25,922 bases of DNA from Promethearchaeota archaeon (GTDB taxonomy: Archaea > Asgardarchaeota > Lokiarchaeia > Sigynarchaeales > SOKP01): contig JAHLWJ010000025.1 of assembly GCA_019057975.1 (NCBI GenBank), forward strand, positions 1 through 25,922, given 5' to 3'. Positions 17,401 to 24,204 of the stretch are shown one piece after another. How positions within the stretch are numbered: the first letter of the stretch is position 1; the number at the start of each line of letters is the position of its first letter. The translations under genes and the position numbers were made by a program. Under the pieces are notes generated by a model, which saw nothing but the letters and a program-made list of their open reading frames with translations, was not told where the DNA came from and searched no databases.

Positions 17401-17643
17401 TTCTTTAATTAGAGGATTTAAAAAGTAAATAATCCCATCCACAATCGGAATAATGTCATCTAAATCTGCTGATATACTTGTAATCGCATCAATTTCTAAA
17501 TCGCAGGTATCTTCTAAGATTTTCACTTCTTTATACCATTCAAAATATGTCTCTTTATCTTCTCCGGGTTCACCAAACGCTCTTGAAGCGTAAAAATGAA
17601 TTGTTTCTGGATCTCCTAGAATTAATACCTTAAAAAAAAACAT
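14419..17643 (-). CDS. Giant GTPase-like domain plus TPR/alpha-solenoid protein
   Basis: A 1074-residue protein. Residues 1-155 resemble a Ras-superfamily fold: first strand KVLILGDPE, later strands GIIYFLNP (70-77) and PTIVIFYDQNG (101-111), and a final segment ANLNPKDFHQVLQSL (144-158) like the G5 region and last helix. However, GDPETIHF replaces the GxxxxGK[S/T] P-loop and no DxxG or NKxD remains, so nucleotide binding is doubtful. From about 165 to the end it is helical with TPR/SNAP-like pairs (YYYAAQAVRKAALIAE, YETAAKQYERAG, YDEAINSYKETIVEL), and a charged coiled-coil segment near 700-760. A GGAGG-type ribosome site (17655-17660) lies 11 nt before the ATG. The layout recalls coat or tethering components. 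The solenoid is well supported; the GTPase kinship is inferred by eye. Confidence 0.72.
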   Translation of the reverse strand: MFFFKVLILGDPETIHFYASRAFGEPGEDKETYFEWYKEVKILEDTCDLEIDAITSISADLDDIIPIVDGIIYFLNPLIKEEYELLEMVLPDIFSVKRDIPTIVIFYDQNGILPISVNELLTNVWVNYPSLEAFANLNPKDFHQVLQSLCLAMINGETPLNIENAWMRFPIFIQMANVYFKDKNYYYAAQAVRKAALIAEIYNKEEYFIITDQAAYLYSKINLYLEASQIIENIDPIKSVNFKKLYADAMIREGTFYFNKHEYETAAKQYERAGQWSSIELLDKKIIDEAFRLAITSWISACKVENAFRILESLSHQEAQTILKEVTGKIGNAAEFLVETNRFELAREQLYNAIYKYQREALSDELEELTIKLTKILIYIFKHQVNVKEIHAARYRYDEIENMWESYHVKKTNLDATLKILINLFLEKNNFRIATTLINKLDSLMIKQELTKLSGEIEDIYNTSLKKELEEIIKKGVDFLTVFVDAELDIIADMNKKKIEAANEFIKQGKYLKGAKYLIDQADYLKKIGMEDIRDQILTKSLDILLEGDIFEEFFITFSELSIEMKKKYLIRVFPVFLDRLKEIEKLKNFERIARILEDSNRIYRNHLFYDESNQISLVYIKIIKHEGLNLLRAEENLSGIRKANELVKKAISVSDAYLEKEEILKINYDKIFKKFAEIYIEEDDLANAHVYNDRIENKVYKKEIHKIIDKLEAEKSAIRSEIARESREGAELEENLSIIESKAREYRRLDRKKELRERTARRTRYFRKALAYIAEEEYDEAINSYKETIVELNKITKYSLAGVSLAIVSLLLFKENRVKDVRELLEKTKQSLSGLGIETFPVTLVEYMVQANKFQDELKFNEALSFMNYLPLFDEEKKFLDEYFGEGYREEGELEEVDEQITKVEEPKKELTRRQAIEIDQRYGKIESKIGDTRREKEDFLNKRKATKRIFYKAIFTLLEAQTFKDAATKYYKLAETMASKRRDLRTSSLIILLQGLCLLKIKEPYSIIKKSINQFLNTLGVNKKLVEDTYDIMLILFIIDVKEYNLETYLPKIKGMLEILPLFEEEIQLTDI

Positions 17644-17948
17644 TAAGTTGTATTCCTCCGCCTTCTTAAATCTCGGTCAATTTACTGAGACTTTTTTAAT
17701 TCTCTAAATTTGTTTTCAATAATTAATATAACTAAATATTCAAATATTTTTTTATCAATTTCTATTTTTTTATTAATTTTTTCTCTTTTTTATTTTATGA
17801 TTTATCCCAAAATCCATTAAGAGTTAATCATATAAAATTAATAGTATAAAACTTATGAAATTATTTTAAAAGAATAGAATTCTTTAAATAATAATTAACT
17901 GAGTTTGAGAATTTATATTTTTGTTTTGAACTAAGTGGAGATTAAACA
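17644..17948. other. 305-bp divergent intergenic region with T-rich tract
   Basis: No gene or RNA structure was seen. It separates the minus-strand solenoid gene from the tandem paralogues. Positions about 17745-17795 are almost only T and C on the plus strand. A CTTTAAATAATAATT stretch at 17882-17895 is a possible TATA element for the 17949 gene, leaving a leader that would include its GGAG site. Confidence 0.4.
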
Positions 17949-18611
17949 TTGAATTACTTCGAAAGAAATTATGATATTGTTAAACAACGAATGATTCAGC
18001 AGATGGAAAATTCAATTGTTTTAGGAAGAAATCTTATTGATACTGAATTGGATACAGGAATTTTGAACTTTATAATTAAGCCCATTATTAAAACCTTCTA
18101 TGATTATTGGTCAAAGAAGGATGTAAAAGAAGGGACGCTAAAACAAATTCAAGTTAGTTTAGAATCCGGCAAAGAATTATTAATGAATGGTAATGATGAT
18201 CATAATTTTAACAGGATTGTTGAGGAAAATTTTCCAAAGTATCTTGATGCCGATCAAGCATCACGCAACTGTTCACACTCGCATAAGAATTATGAAAGGT
18301 TAATACAAGTAGCGAGAGAAACGTTTATAAATTATCTGAAAGAAGTAGTGAAATTTTTAGACGTAAAAGAGGATGTAGAAGATTACGGTGATTTATGTCG
18401 TATTGCATTTAGCACAAAAGAGATCGCTGAACAAAATTTAATGAAACAATTGGAATTTACAGAAAGAGGTATAACAATAATAGAGGAGGACCCCTCCATC
18501 CTTAAAGTACCTGTAGGACGAAAGATAATTGTGAAAACATTAAGGAGAGGCTTTGAGTCTACCAAAATAGAGTTTATAAAATCGTTAAATGAAACATATA
18601 ATCAAAAATAA
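17949..18611 (+). CDS. Unrecognised helical protein, first of a tandem paralogue pair
   Basis: A 220-residue protein of no family I recognise, clearly homologous over its full length to the next gene, with about half of the residues identical by eye. Shared features are ERNY near the N-terminus, LIDxELDTGxLN followed by KPI, YWSxKD, a C-x3-H-x-NY motif near residue 115 (CSHSHKNY), and a conserved C-terminal SILKVPVG segment. It is mostly helical, charged and cytosolic, with no membrane span. The start is a TTG at 17949-17951. Two facts support it: GGAG lies exactly 8 nt upstream, as in the paralogue, and the N-termini then align residue for residue. The two genes are 57 bp apart in the same direction. 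Confidence 0.75.
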   Translation: MNYFERNYDIVKQRMIQQMENSIVLGRNLIDTELDTGILNFIIKPIIKTFYDYWSKKDVKEGTLKQIQVSLESGKELLMNGNDDHNFNRIVEENFPKYLDADQASRNCSHSHKNYERLIQVARETFINYLKEVVKFLDVKEDVEDYGDLCRIAFSTKEIAEQNLMKQLEFTERGITIIEEDPSILKVPVGRKIIVKTLRRGFESTKIEFIKSLNETYNQK

Positions 18612-18656
18612 TTTAACCGATAAAAGACTCTAAAATTTATTCGTACATATATTATT

Positions 18657-18660
18657 GGAG
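18657..18660 (+). promoter_or_regulatory. GGAG ribosome site of the second paralogue
   Basis: GGAG is separated from the ATG at 18669 by 8 nt. The same motif at 17937-17940 has the same 8-nt spacing to the TTG at 17949, which settles that unusual start. Confidence 0.65.
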
Positions 18661-18668
18661 ATAATAAC

Positions 18669-19328
18669 ATGGATGTTATCGAGAGAAACTATAGAATCTT
18701 AGAAAAAAGAATGATTGAACAAATGGATATTTCTCTTAATTTTGGGAAGGCCCTAATTGATTCAGAGTTGGATACAGGGGTCTTGAATATTTTGGTGAAG
18801 CCTATCGTTAAATCTTTTTACAAATATTGGAGCGACAAAGATGCTAAAGTAGGGACATTAGAACAAATAAGAGTTACACTTGGTAGTGCTAAAGATTTAA
18901 TTACAAATGGAGATGGCTCAAAAGAACATTTTGATAGGATTATTAATAGAAAATTTCCAATATATTTAGAGAATGATCAAACAGATAGACAATGTAAGAA
19001 GGATCACCGCAACTATAAAAAATTAAAGGAAGTAACAAAAAATTGCTTTATAACTCAGATTGAAGAGAGTGTTTTATTTTTGAAGGTTGATGAGAATATT
19101 AAAGATTATAGTGAATTATCAAGAGCAACTTTTAAAACAAAAGAAAGAGCGTATCAAGCTCTAATACGTCAATTGGATTATAATGAACAAGGAATATCAA
19201 TTGTGGAGAGTGATTCATCTATATTGAAAGTGCCGGTAGGGAAGGAAATCATTTTAACTGTCCTCAGAAAGGGTTTTGAGTTAACCAAAACACAACTAAT
19301 TGAAGAACTTGATGAGATTTTTAATTAA
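18669..19328 (+). CDS. Unrecognised helical protein, second of a tandem paralogue pair
   Basis: A 219-residue paralogue of the preceding gene. It keeps ERNY, LIDSELDTGVLN, KPIVKSFYKYWS, the C-x3-H-x-NY motif (CKKDHRNY), LSRATFKTKERA and SILKVPVGKEI. The constancy of the Cys and His through otherwise variable sequence suggests a metal site or structural role, but this is inference. The start is the ATG at 18669 with a well-placed GGAG. Many changes between the copies and full-length conservation argue for an old duplication with both copies kept under selection. No neighbour gives a strong hint to function: the following gene is a membrane protein and begins 49 bp later. Confidence 0.78.
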   Translation: MDVIERNYRILEKRMIEQMDISLNFGKALIDSELDTGVLNILVKPIVKSFYKYWSDKDAKVGTLEQIRVTLGSAKDLITNGDGSKEHFDRIINRKFPIYLENDQTDRQCKKDHRNYKKLKEVTKNCFITQIEESVLFLKVDENIKDYSELSRATFKTKERAYQALIRQLDYNEQGISIVESDSSILKVPVGKEIILTVLRKGFELTKTQLIEELDEIFN

Positions 19329-19377
19329 AACTATATTAAGTTAATGGTTTAAAATAAAAAGAGAGTTATTAATTATA

Positions 19378-20439
19378 TTGAATGAAATTCCTCAAGAAGA
19401 AGAGGGAAAGAGTTATTTAAGTTTAATTTTCTTGAATATATTAATCAGTACATTTATTCTCATTTCATATATCTATATAGCAGAAGCGTTTGGCTCGATA
19501 TCAACAAATTTTATAGAAAGTCAAGAATTTACTATACGATTTGGTATTACATTATTAATATTTACTTTTCTTTCTGTTTTGGCAGGATCTATACATGGTC
19601 TAGTAGTTGGATTCCTAGCTGAACTACTTTATCAGATTGCGTATTATCATGAGATTTATTTTGAGTGGTGCCTGATTGTAGCCATTTTAGGATTCTTGGT
19701 TGGTCTCTATAAATATAAACCATTGAAATATCATGAAGGAATAAAAGTTTATAATACATTTCTAGTTTTAGTAATAAATTCTTTTATCATAACAGGAATC
19801 ATAATTATATTTCAGACATTTTTTTATCCTGGACAATTTACTCTTGAAACAATAATAACCAATTATGGTTTTAAATTCTTTTTCCAAGCCCTAATATCAA
19901 TAGTCTTCATAATTCCAATATTATTAGTTTTATATGATAAAATTTTTGCTACTGATGAAAATCACTTATATTATATGATATTAACTCATCATCCTGTCTC
20001 AGCTAGTGACCATACATTTTATCTTAAATTTGGGAGGACGAAAATATATTTTTGTTCGAGGTGTTCCGGTGTAATATTTGGAGGTTTATGCGCGTTTTTT
20101 TTAACTCATATGCTTGAAAAAATTTTTCAAGCTGAATTAAGTGGTGAAATTGCTTTAATTTTGATTATTATTTTACCTATACCGGGTATAGCTGACTGGG
20201 GCACTCAACGACTTCTATTAAGGAAAAGCACTACAGGATCAAGATTATTCACAGGTTTTATTATTGGAAATGCGCTTCATTTTATGTCTTTCACGTATAA
20301 ATATTACTTCTATACAATGTTAATCCTTGTGATATATTTTAGCATTTTTGGTCTGCTTGTATATTTTGGTCACAAAAAGGAAATGAAACTGTTTAGAATG
20401 AAAGAATACCCTTATCTAGATGAAGAAGATGTTGATTAA
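19378..20439 (+). CDS. Membrane protein with C-terminal DUF2085 domain
   Basis: A 353-residue integral membrane protein with about eight hydrophobic segments. The N-terminal part (about 12-190) has a GSIHGLVVGFLAELLYQ segment that resembles the substrate-binding (S) components of ECF-type transporters; this is a weak, by-eye likeness. The C-terminal part (about 200-335) matches DUF2085: HHPVSASDHTF, FCSRCSGVIFGG with the Cys pair at 226 and 229, PIPGIADWGTQR and STTGSRLFTGFIIG. The domain has no settled function. The start is a TTG at 19378, since no ATG is available upstream in frame and the next in-frame Met is far inside the protein. The stop is 3 bp before the ATG of the hydrolase gene, so the two are co-transcribed. 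Confidence 0.78.
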   Translation: MNEIPQEEEGKSYLSLIFLNILISTFILISYIYIAEAFGSISTNFIESQEFTIRFGITLLIFTFLSVLAGSIHGLVVGFLAELLYQIAYYHEIYFEWCLIVAILGFLVGLYKYKPLKYHEGIKVYNTFLVLVINSFIITGIIIIFQTFFYPGQFTLETIITNYGFKFFFQALISIVFIIPILLVLYDKIFATDENHLYYMILTHHPVSASDHTFYLKFGRTKIYFCSRCSGVIFGGLCAFFLTHMLEKIFQAELSGEIALILIIILPIPGIADWGTQRLLLRKSTTGSRLFTGFIIGNALHFMSFTYKYYFYTMLILVIYFSIFGLLVYFGHKKEMKLFRMKEYPYLDEEDVD

Positions 20440-20442
20440 GAA

Positions 20443-20949
20443 ATGCAAAATATTATTTTCGTTCATGGGCTTGAGAGTTCAGGTAAAGGATTTAAAGGTA
20501 GATTATTAAAAAAAATATTTCCTAATATCCATACTCCTGATTTTAAGGAATTCAATCCGGATATATCAATGTATGATCTGTTAAAAGCGAGAATGATTGA
20601 ACTGAATTCTATTTTGAATACTAAAAAAAATTGGATCATAATTGGGTCTAGCTTTGGAGGTCTTATGAGCGTTTTGTATGCATTGCAAAATCCTACCAAT
20701 GTTAAGCAATTAATATTATTAGCTCCATTTTTAGTATCTCGTAAACTTAAGTTAAATATGTATAAACCTGTTGATATTCCAGTAACCGTTTATCATGGAG
20801 TCAATGATAAAGTTGTCCCTTATAAACCAGCACGAGAAAGAGCACGATATTTTTTTACTAATTTAGAATATAATATTGTAGATGACGATCATATGCTTCA
20901 TAAAACTGTTAAAGCAATAGATTGGCATAATCTTATTTTGAATTCTTAG
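20443..20949 (+). CDS. Small alpha/beta hydrolase (YqiA-like esterase)
   Basis: A 168-residue minimal alpha/beta-hydrolase. The oxyanion region is FVHGLESSGKG (residues 6-16). The nucleophile elbow is GSSFGG with Ser70, the acid is Asp122 in HGVNDKVVP, and the His is His150 in DDDHMLHK. Size and the HGLESSG start resemble YqiA/UPF0227 esterases, which cleave short acyl esters or thioesters; the substrate here is unknown. It follows the DUF2085 membrane gene by 3 bp, suggesting a joint role such as processing a compound handled at the membrane. A run of nine T residues 44 bp after the stop probably ends the operon. Confidence 0.88.
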   Translation: MQNIIFVHGLESSGKGFKGRLLKKIFPNIHTPDFKEFNPDISMYDLLKARMIELNSILNTKKNWIIIGSSFGGLMSVLYALQNPTNVKQLILLAPFLVSRKLKLNMYKPVDIPVTVYHGVNDKVVPYKPARERARYFFTNLEYNIVDDDHMLHKTVKAIDWHNLILNS

Positions 20950-20993
20950 AATTTAAGAAAACTTCGACGATTAAATTCAGAAAAAAGTATAAC

Positions 20994-21002
20994 TTTTTTT
21001 TT
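20994..21002 (+). terminator. T9 tract ending the membrane protein/hydrolase operon
   Basis: Nine consecutive T residues lie 44 bp after the hydrolase stop codon. No hairpin is evident, as is usual for archaeal intrinsic ends. Confidence 0.5.
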
Positions 21003-21085
21003 AAACATTGGACTCCTATTTTTTTAAAATCAATGATAAATGTCTAAAATTTAAGAGTAAAATAAAATTTAAAGTGTATAAAAAA

Positions 21086-21562
21086 ATGGATTGGAGAAAT
21101 ATAGTAGAAAACATTTATAATGAGTTTATTGAATGGTATTTAGTTCAACCGATTTATGGGCAAATACTAGCAATTATAGGGATTATCGCTCTGTTGGCTT
21201 TAGCAGTCACACTTATATATTATGTAATAAAAGGAATTGCTTATTTAATATTCTACACCCTTAAGGGGATTTATTATCTCCTTAAGGGTATCGGTCTGGG
21301 GATATTTAAATTATGTGAAGGTTTTTATTTTTTAGTCTCAGGAGAATCCAAACCTAAGAAGCAAACAGAAAATAACAATGCTCATATTGATATTCAATTC
21401 AACGGAATTAATACTAATATACTATTCTGTAATGAATGTGGAAAAAGATTTTCAGAAAAAATGATGGAGAAAATACTTTCAAATGGAAGTGTTTTTTGTG
21501 TTATTTGTGGAAAAGAATTTAATCTAATTGAATTTCAAAAACTTTCAACTCTAACTCAATAA
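21086..21562 (+). CDS. Membrane protein with C-terminal zinc ribbon
   Basis: A 158-residue protein. One or two hydrophobic segments (about residues 22-90) include YGQILAIIGIIALLALAV followed by a tyrosine- and glycine-rich helix (LKGIYYLLKGIGLGIFKL). A polar linker precedes a C-terminal zinc ribbon with CNEC and CVIC pairs, each followed by GK-x-F. The ribbon resembles that at the N-terminus of the next gene (CREC-G-YAF, CEKC-G-SPF), suggesting related partners. I chose the ATG at 21086 rather than a TTG at 21008 that would add 26 lysine-rich residues overlapping a T-tract. No family name can be given. It is 77 bp from the next gene, which has its own likely promoter element. Confidence 0.68.
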   Translation: MDWRNIVENIYNEFIEWYLVQPIYGQILAIIGIIALLALAVTLIYYVIKGIAYLIFYTLKGIYYLLKGIGLGIFKLCEGFYFLVSGESKPKKQTENNNAHIDIQFNGINTNILFCNECGKRFSEKMMEKILSNGSVFCVICGKEFNLIEFQKLSTLTQ

Positions 21563-21591
21563 TATTTTATCATTTTTCTATGCAAAAAAAA

Positions 21592-21604
21592 TTAAAGTAA
21601 TTAA
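21592..21604 (+). promoter_or_regulatory. Candidate TATA element upstream of 21640
   Basis: TTAAAGTAATTAA lies 35 bp before the ATG at 21640. Near-identical motifs lie 36 bp before the gene at 94 (45-57) and 55 bp before the gene at 8061 (7994-8005). The first spacing fits a TATA box with a short leader. Confidence 0.35.
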
Positions 21605-21639
21605 ACAAAAACATAATTATTAAGGTGTAGTTAAAAAGT

Positions 21640-23223
21640 ATGTCTAAAAAAATTTTCCTTTGCCGAGAGTGCGGATATGCGTTTCCAAGTGAACTCTCTA
21701 ATTTAATTAACCAAAATATTCAAGTTTATTGCGAAAAATGTGGTTCTCCTTTTGTCTTGGAAGGTGTAAAATTTAAACCGGCTCAAGCACCGGTTACTAG
21801 AAAATTTATTCCCTCCGTTGTTTTATCTGAGAAAAAATCTTCAAATTTAGATAAATTTATTCAATTTTTAAACAAAATATCATTCCTTCCCATATTCATT
21901 TTCACATTTATCTCTTTTGGTATGATTGCCGAAATTGCAGTTAATTTAGATAATTGGAATTCTATTCTTTTTAATAGGTTTTTTCTAGGGCTTATTGGTT
22001 TATTTCTATTATTATATGATAGAGTGTATATTGCACCAAAAGTAAGGGAAAAAAAATATAATGAAATTTTTCTTGATTCCATTTGTTGGGGAATTTTAGG
22101 TTGCATTCTTTATGGAACAGGAGCAATTATCCTCATTAGAGGTGTTTTTATCCTTATTTATGTTGTCACTGATAGAAAGAATAAAGATCTTAAAGTTTAT
22201 GATTATGGTCTATTAGCAAAAAATTCGCTTAATTATCTTTCTACTAAAGCAGGGTTTTTTATCATCCTTTTGGGAATTTATAGAGCATACTCAGATAAGA
22301 TTTATCTCCCAACAACTGATTCTGAAATAATTACATTTCCTTATTCCATTGAAATTCCCATAATCATGGTAGTCTACTTTGGTTTACTACTCCTCGCATT
22401 TGCGGCGTTAATCCTAGATAGAAGCTTAAAATCAGATATTAAAATAAAGGAAAAGTTCGAACTAGGAGATTCAATTAAATTTATTATAATAGGAGTAATG
22501 GGGACTGTTTTTTTTGCTTCAGGAATCTTTATTCTGTTAAAAGGCGCTCTGATATTTTTCCTTTTTGTTGGTACACCTTCAGATAAACTTCAAATTCCGC
22601 CCACAGAAGCAAAACCAATTTACTCTCCTGAAGCTTATAGGATGGCTAAGCCCCAAATAAAACCTGATATTGAAGTTAGAAAAGAAGAACAAAAAGAACC
22701 TACCATTGAACCAACTCCATTAACAACCATTCCAAAAGAAAAAGATACAATAACTGACCGAAGAGTAAAAATAGAAGAAGAGTTAGGTAAAGTTGGAGAA
22801 TTAGAAGAGATACTATTTAAGGAGGAAAAGGAAAGAAAAGAAGAGGAAATTGAATTAAGACTTCATGAATCTCTTCTGCCTGTAAAAGATGAAAAGGATA
22901 AAAAACTAGTGAAAGAATATTTTTCAAAAATATTTGCTGTGTTATCTAAAGATTTAAGACAACAGATTTCTAATTTAAAAATCTCCAAAAAAGAAAAGAG
23001 GGAGTTATTGGAGGAGCTTGCATTCTTAACTAAAGAAGAACAAGTTAAATATATCGAAGCTTTAGTTGATTTATATAAAGAGATTCCTAAAAAATTAATT
23101 GAAAGAATTCGAAAACTCCCCAATGTTAAACCACAGTATATTAATAACCTTATTGATCAATTAAAATACATGGATGCTCAAGAACAAATTAAATTTGTCC
23201 AATTCTTAGAGGAAAACGCCTAA
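21640..23223 (+). CDS. Polytopic membrane protein with N-terminal zinc ribbon and cytosolic charged tail
   Basis: A 527-residue protein of unrecognised family. Residues 7-36 are a zinc ribbon (CREC, CEKC). About six hydrophobic segments follow between 82 and 310, in three pairs, the last being SIKFIIIGVMGTVFFASGIF. From about 315 to the end comes a long, highly charged helical tail: a Pro/Glu/Lys linker, then EEKERKEEEIELRL and helical pairs such as EKRELLEELAFLTKEEQVKYIEAL. A GGTG ribosome site (21624-21627) precedes the ATG. The stop is 2 bp before the next ATG, so it is translated from the same message as the winged-helix protein. A membrane sensor with a cytosolic arm that contacts the regulator is a plausible inference. 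Confidence 0.72.
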   Translation: MSKKIFLCRECGYAFPSELSNLINQNIQVYCEKCGSPFVLEGVKFKPAQAPVTRKFIPSVVLSEKKSSNLDKFIQFLNKISFLPIFIFTFISFGMIAEIAVNLDNWNSILFNRFFLGLIGLFLLLYDRVYIAPKVREKKYNEIFLDSICWGILGCILYGTGAIILIRGVFILIYVVTDRKNKDLKVYDYGLLAKNSLNYLSTKAGFFIILLGIYRAYSDKIYLPTTDSEIITFPYSIEIPIIMVVYFGLLLLAFAALILDRSLKSDIKIKEKFELGDSIKFIIIGVMGTVFFASGIFILLKGALIFFLFVGTPSDKLQIPPTEAKPIYSPEAYRMAKPQIKPDIEVRKEEQKEPTIEPTPLTTIPKEKDTITDRRVKIEEELGKVGELEEILFKEEKERKEEEIELRLHESLLPVKDEKDKKLVKEYFSKIFAVLSKDLRQQISNLKISKKEKRELLEELAFLTKEEQVKYIEALVDLYKEIPKKLIERIRKLPNVKPQYINNLIDQLKYMDAQEQIKFVQFLEENA

Positions 23224-23225
23224 AA

Positions 23226-24113
23226 ATGTCACTGGAAAGAAGAAGAGAAGTTAAAAAACCAAAGGAAAAAGAATCCTTAGAGGATAGTTCATTTAGGCGT
23301 TTAGATTTTAAACCTTTACATGAAGGAGAGGACAAAGAAAAACTCAAGGAAGAGGCTATAATTGAAGAGTTAACAGAAATAGAAAAAGATGTTTTAGATA
23401 TCGCAAAAAATATCCTAAAATTAAAGCGGTATGATGCTGAATTTGAGATTGAATCTGAGAGTCAGATACAAAAATATCCGATTATTGAGAAACTATATGC
23501 AAAATGTATAGCAAAATTATCTTATAGAAAAGGTTATAGTAAGGAGGAAATTTTTCTTACTATAAGGACCTTAGAAGAAAAGACTTGGATTGTGACTAAC
23601 GAGAGACGTACAAAACTAGAGATACTTACTAATGAAAAACTCGAAAAAATATTAAACTTCATTAAAAATAATCCGGGAATCCACGCTAGAAATGATAAAA
23701 TTGAGAAAGAATTAAACATCACCAGAACCCCTTTTCTTAAACACGTAATGACTCTCGAAAGATTCAACCTTATAAGGTCTAAGAAAATTGGAAAATCTCT
23801 TCATTATTTTTTATCTGATGTACCAGAAGATTACGACAAGTTTAAAATAATCTTTTTAAATCCCTTGATCCCTAAACTATTAGAAGAAATTTTCAAGGAT
23901 GAATCAGTAACAGTTTCAAAAATAGGAGAAAATCTCGATATGTATTCAGGGACAATCTTATATCATATAAACAAACTAAAAGATCTAAATCTAGTAAAAT
24001 CTGCTAAAAATCAATCTGGCAAAAAGATTTTTCTCGTAAATATAGAATTATTAAAGAAATATAATGATTTTTTTAAAGAACCAGATTTTAGTAGACTTCT
24101 ACAAGGACTTTAG
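23226..24113 (+). CDS. DNA-binding regulator with tandem winged-helix domains
   Basis: A 295-residue protein. After a charged N-terminus (1-50) there is a helical, possibly winged-helix region (about 85-132: YSKEEIFLTIRTLEEKTWIV). Two clear winged helices follow: 135-197 (IKNNPGIHARNDKIEKEL, then TPFLKHVMTLERFNLIRSKK) and 213-272 (VSKIGENLDMYSGTILYHIN, KLKDLNLVKS, wing QSGKKIFLV). These are MarR/ArsR-like HTH units of the kind common in archaeal transcription regulators. The gene starts 2 bp after the membrane zinc-ribbon gene, which strongly implies co-transcription and a shared pathway. A T6 tract at 24136-24141 may end the operon. The ligand and target genes are unknown; regulation of its own operon is possible. 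Confidence 0.83.
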   Translation: MSLERRREVKKPKEKESLEDSSFRRLDFKPLHEGEDKEKLKEEAIIEELTEIEKDVLDIAKNILKLKRYDAEFEIESESQIQKYPIIEKLYAKCIAKLSYRKGYSKEEIFLTIRTLEEKTWIVTNERRTKLEILTNEKLEKILNFIKNNPGIHARNDKIEKELNITRTPFLKHVMTLERFNLIRSKKIGKSLHYFLSDVPEDYDKFKIIFLNPLIPKLLEEIFKDESVTVSKIGENLDMYSGTILYHINKLKDLNLVKSAKNQSGKKIFLVNIELLKKYNDFFKEPDFSRLLQGL

Positions 24114-24135
24114 TCATTGATGTAGGCATACTTAC

Positions 24136-24141
24136 TTTTTT
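24136..24141 (+). terminator. T6 tract after the winged-helix gene
   Basis: Six T residues lie 22 bp after the stop of the regulator gene. An opposing A7 tract at 24159-24165 would serve the convergent gene at 24205 in the same way. Confidence 0.3.
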
Positions 24142-24204
24142 GTAAATAAATTTATCCTAAAAAAATTAAAGAAAGAATTAAGGTAATATATTCATAGAGT
24201 CATT

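Noticed and set aside
21008..21085. TTG start that would extend the 21086 membrane protein by 26 residues
   Set aside because: It begins right after the T9 tract, has no ribosome site, and would add a lysine-rich stretch ahead of a normal ATG start.
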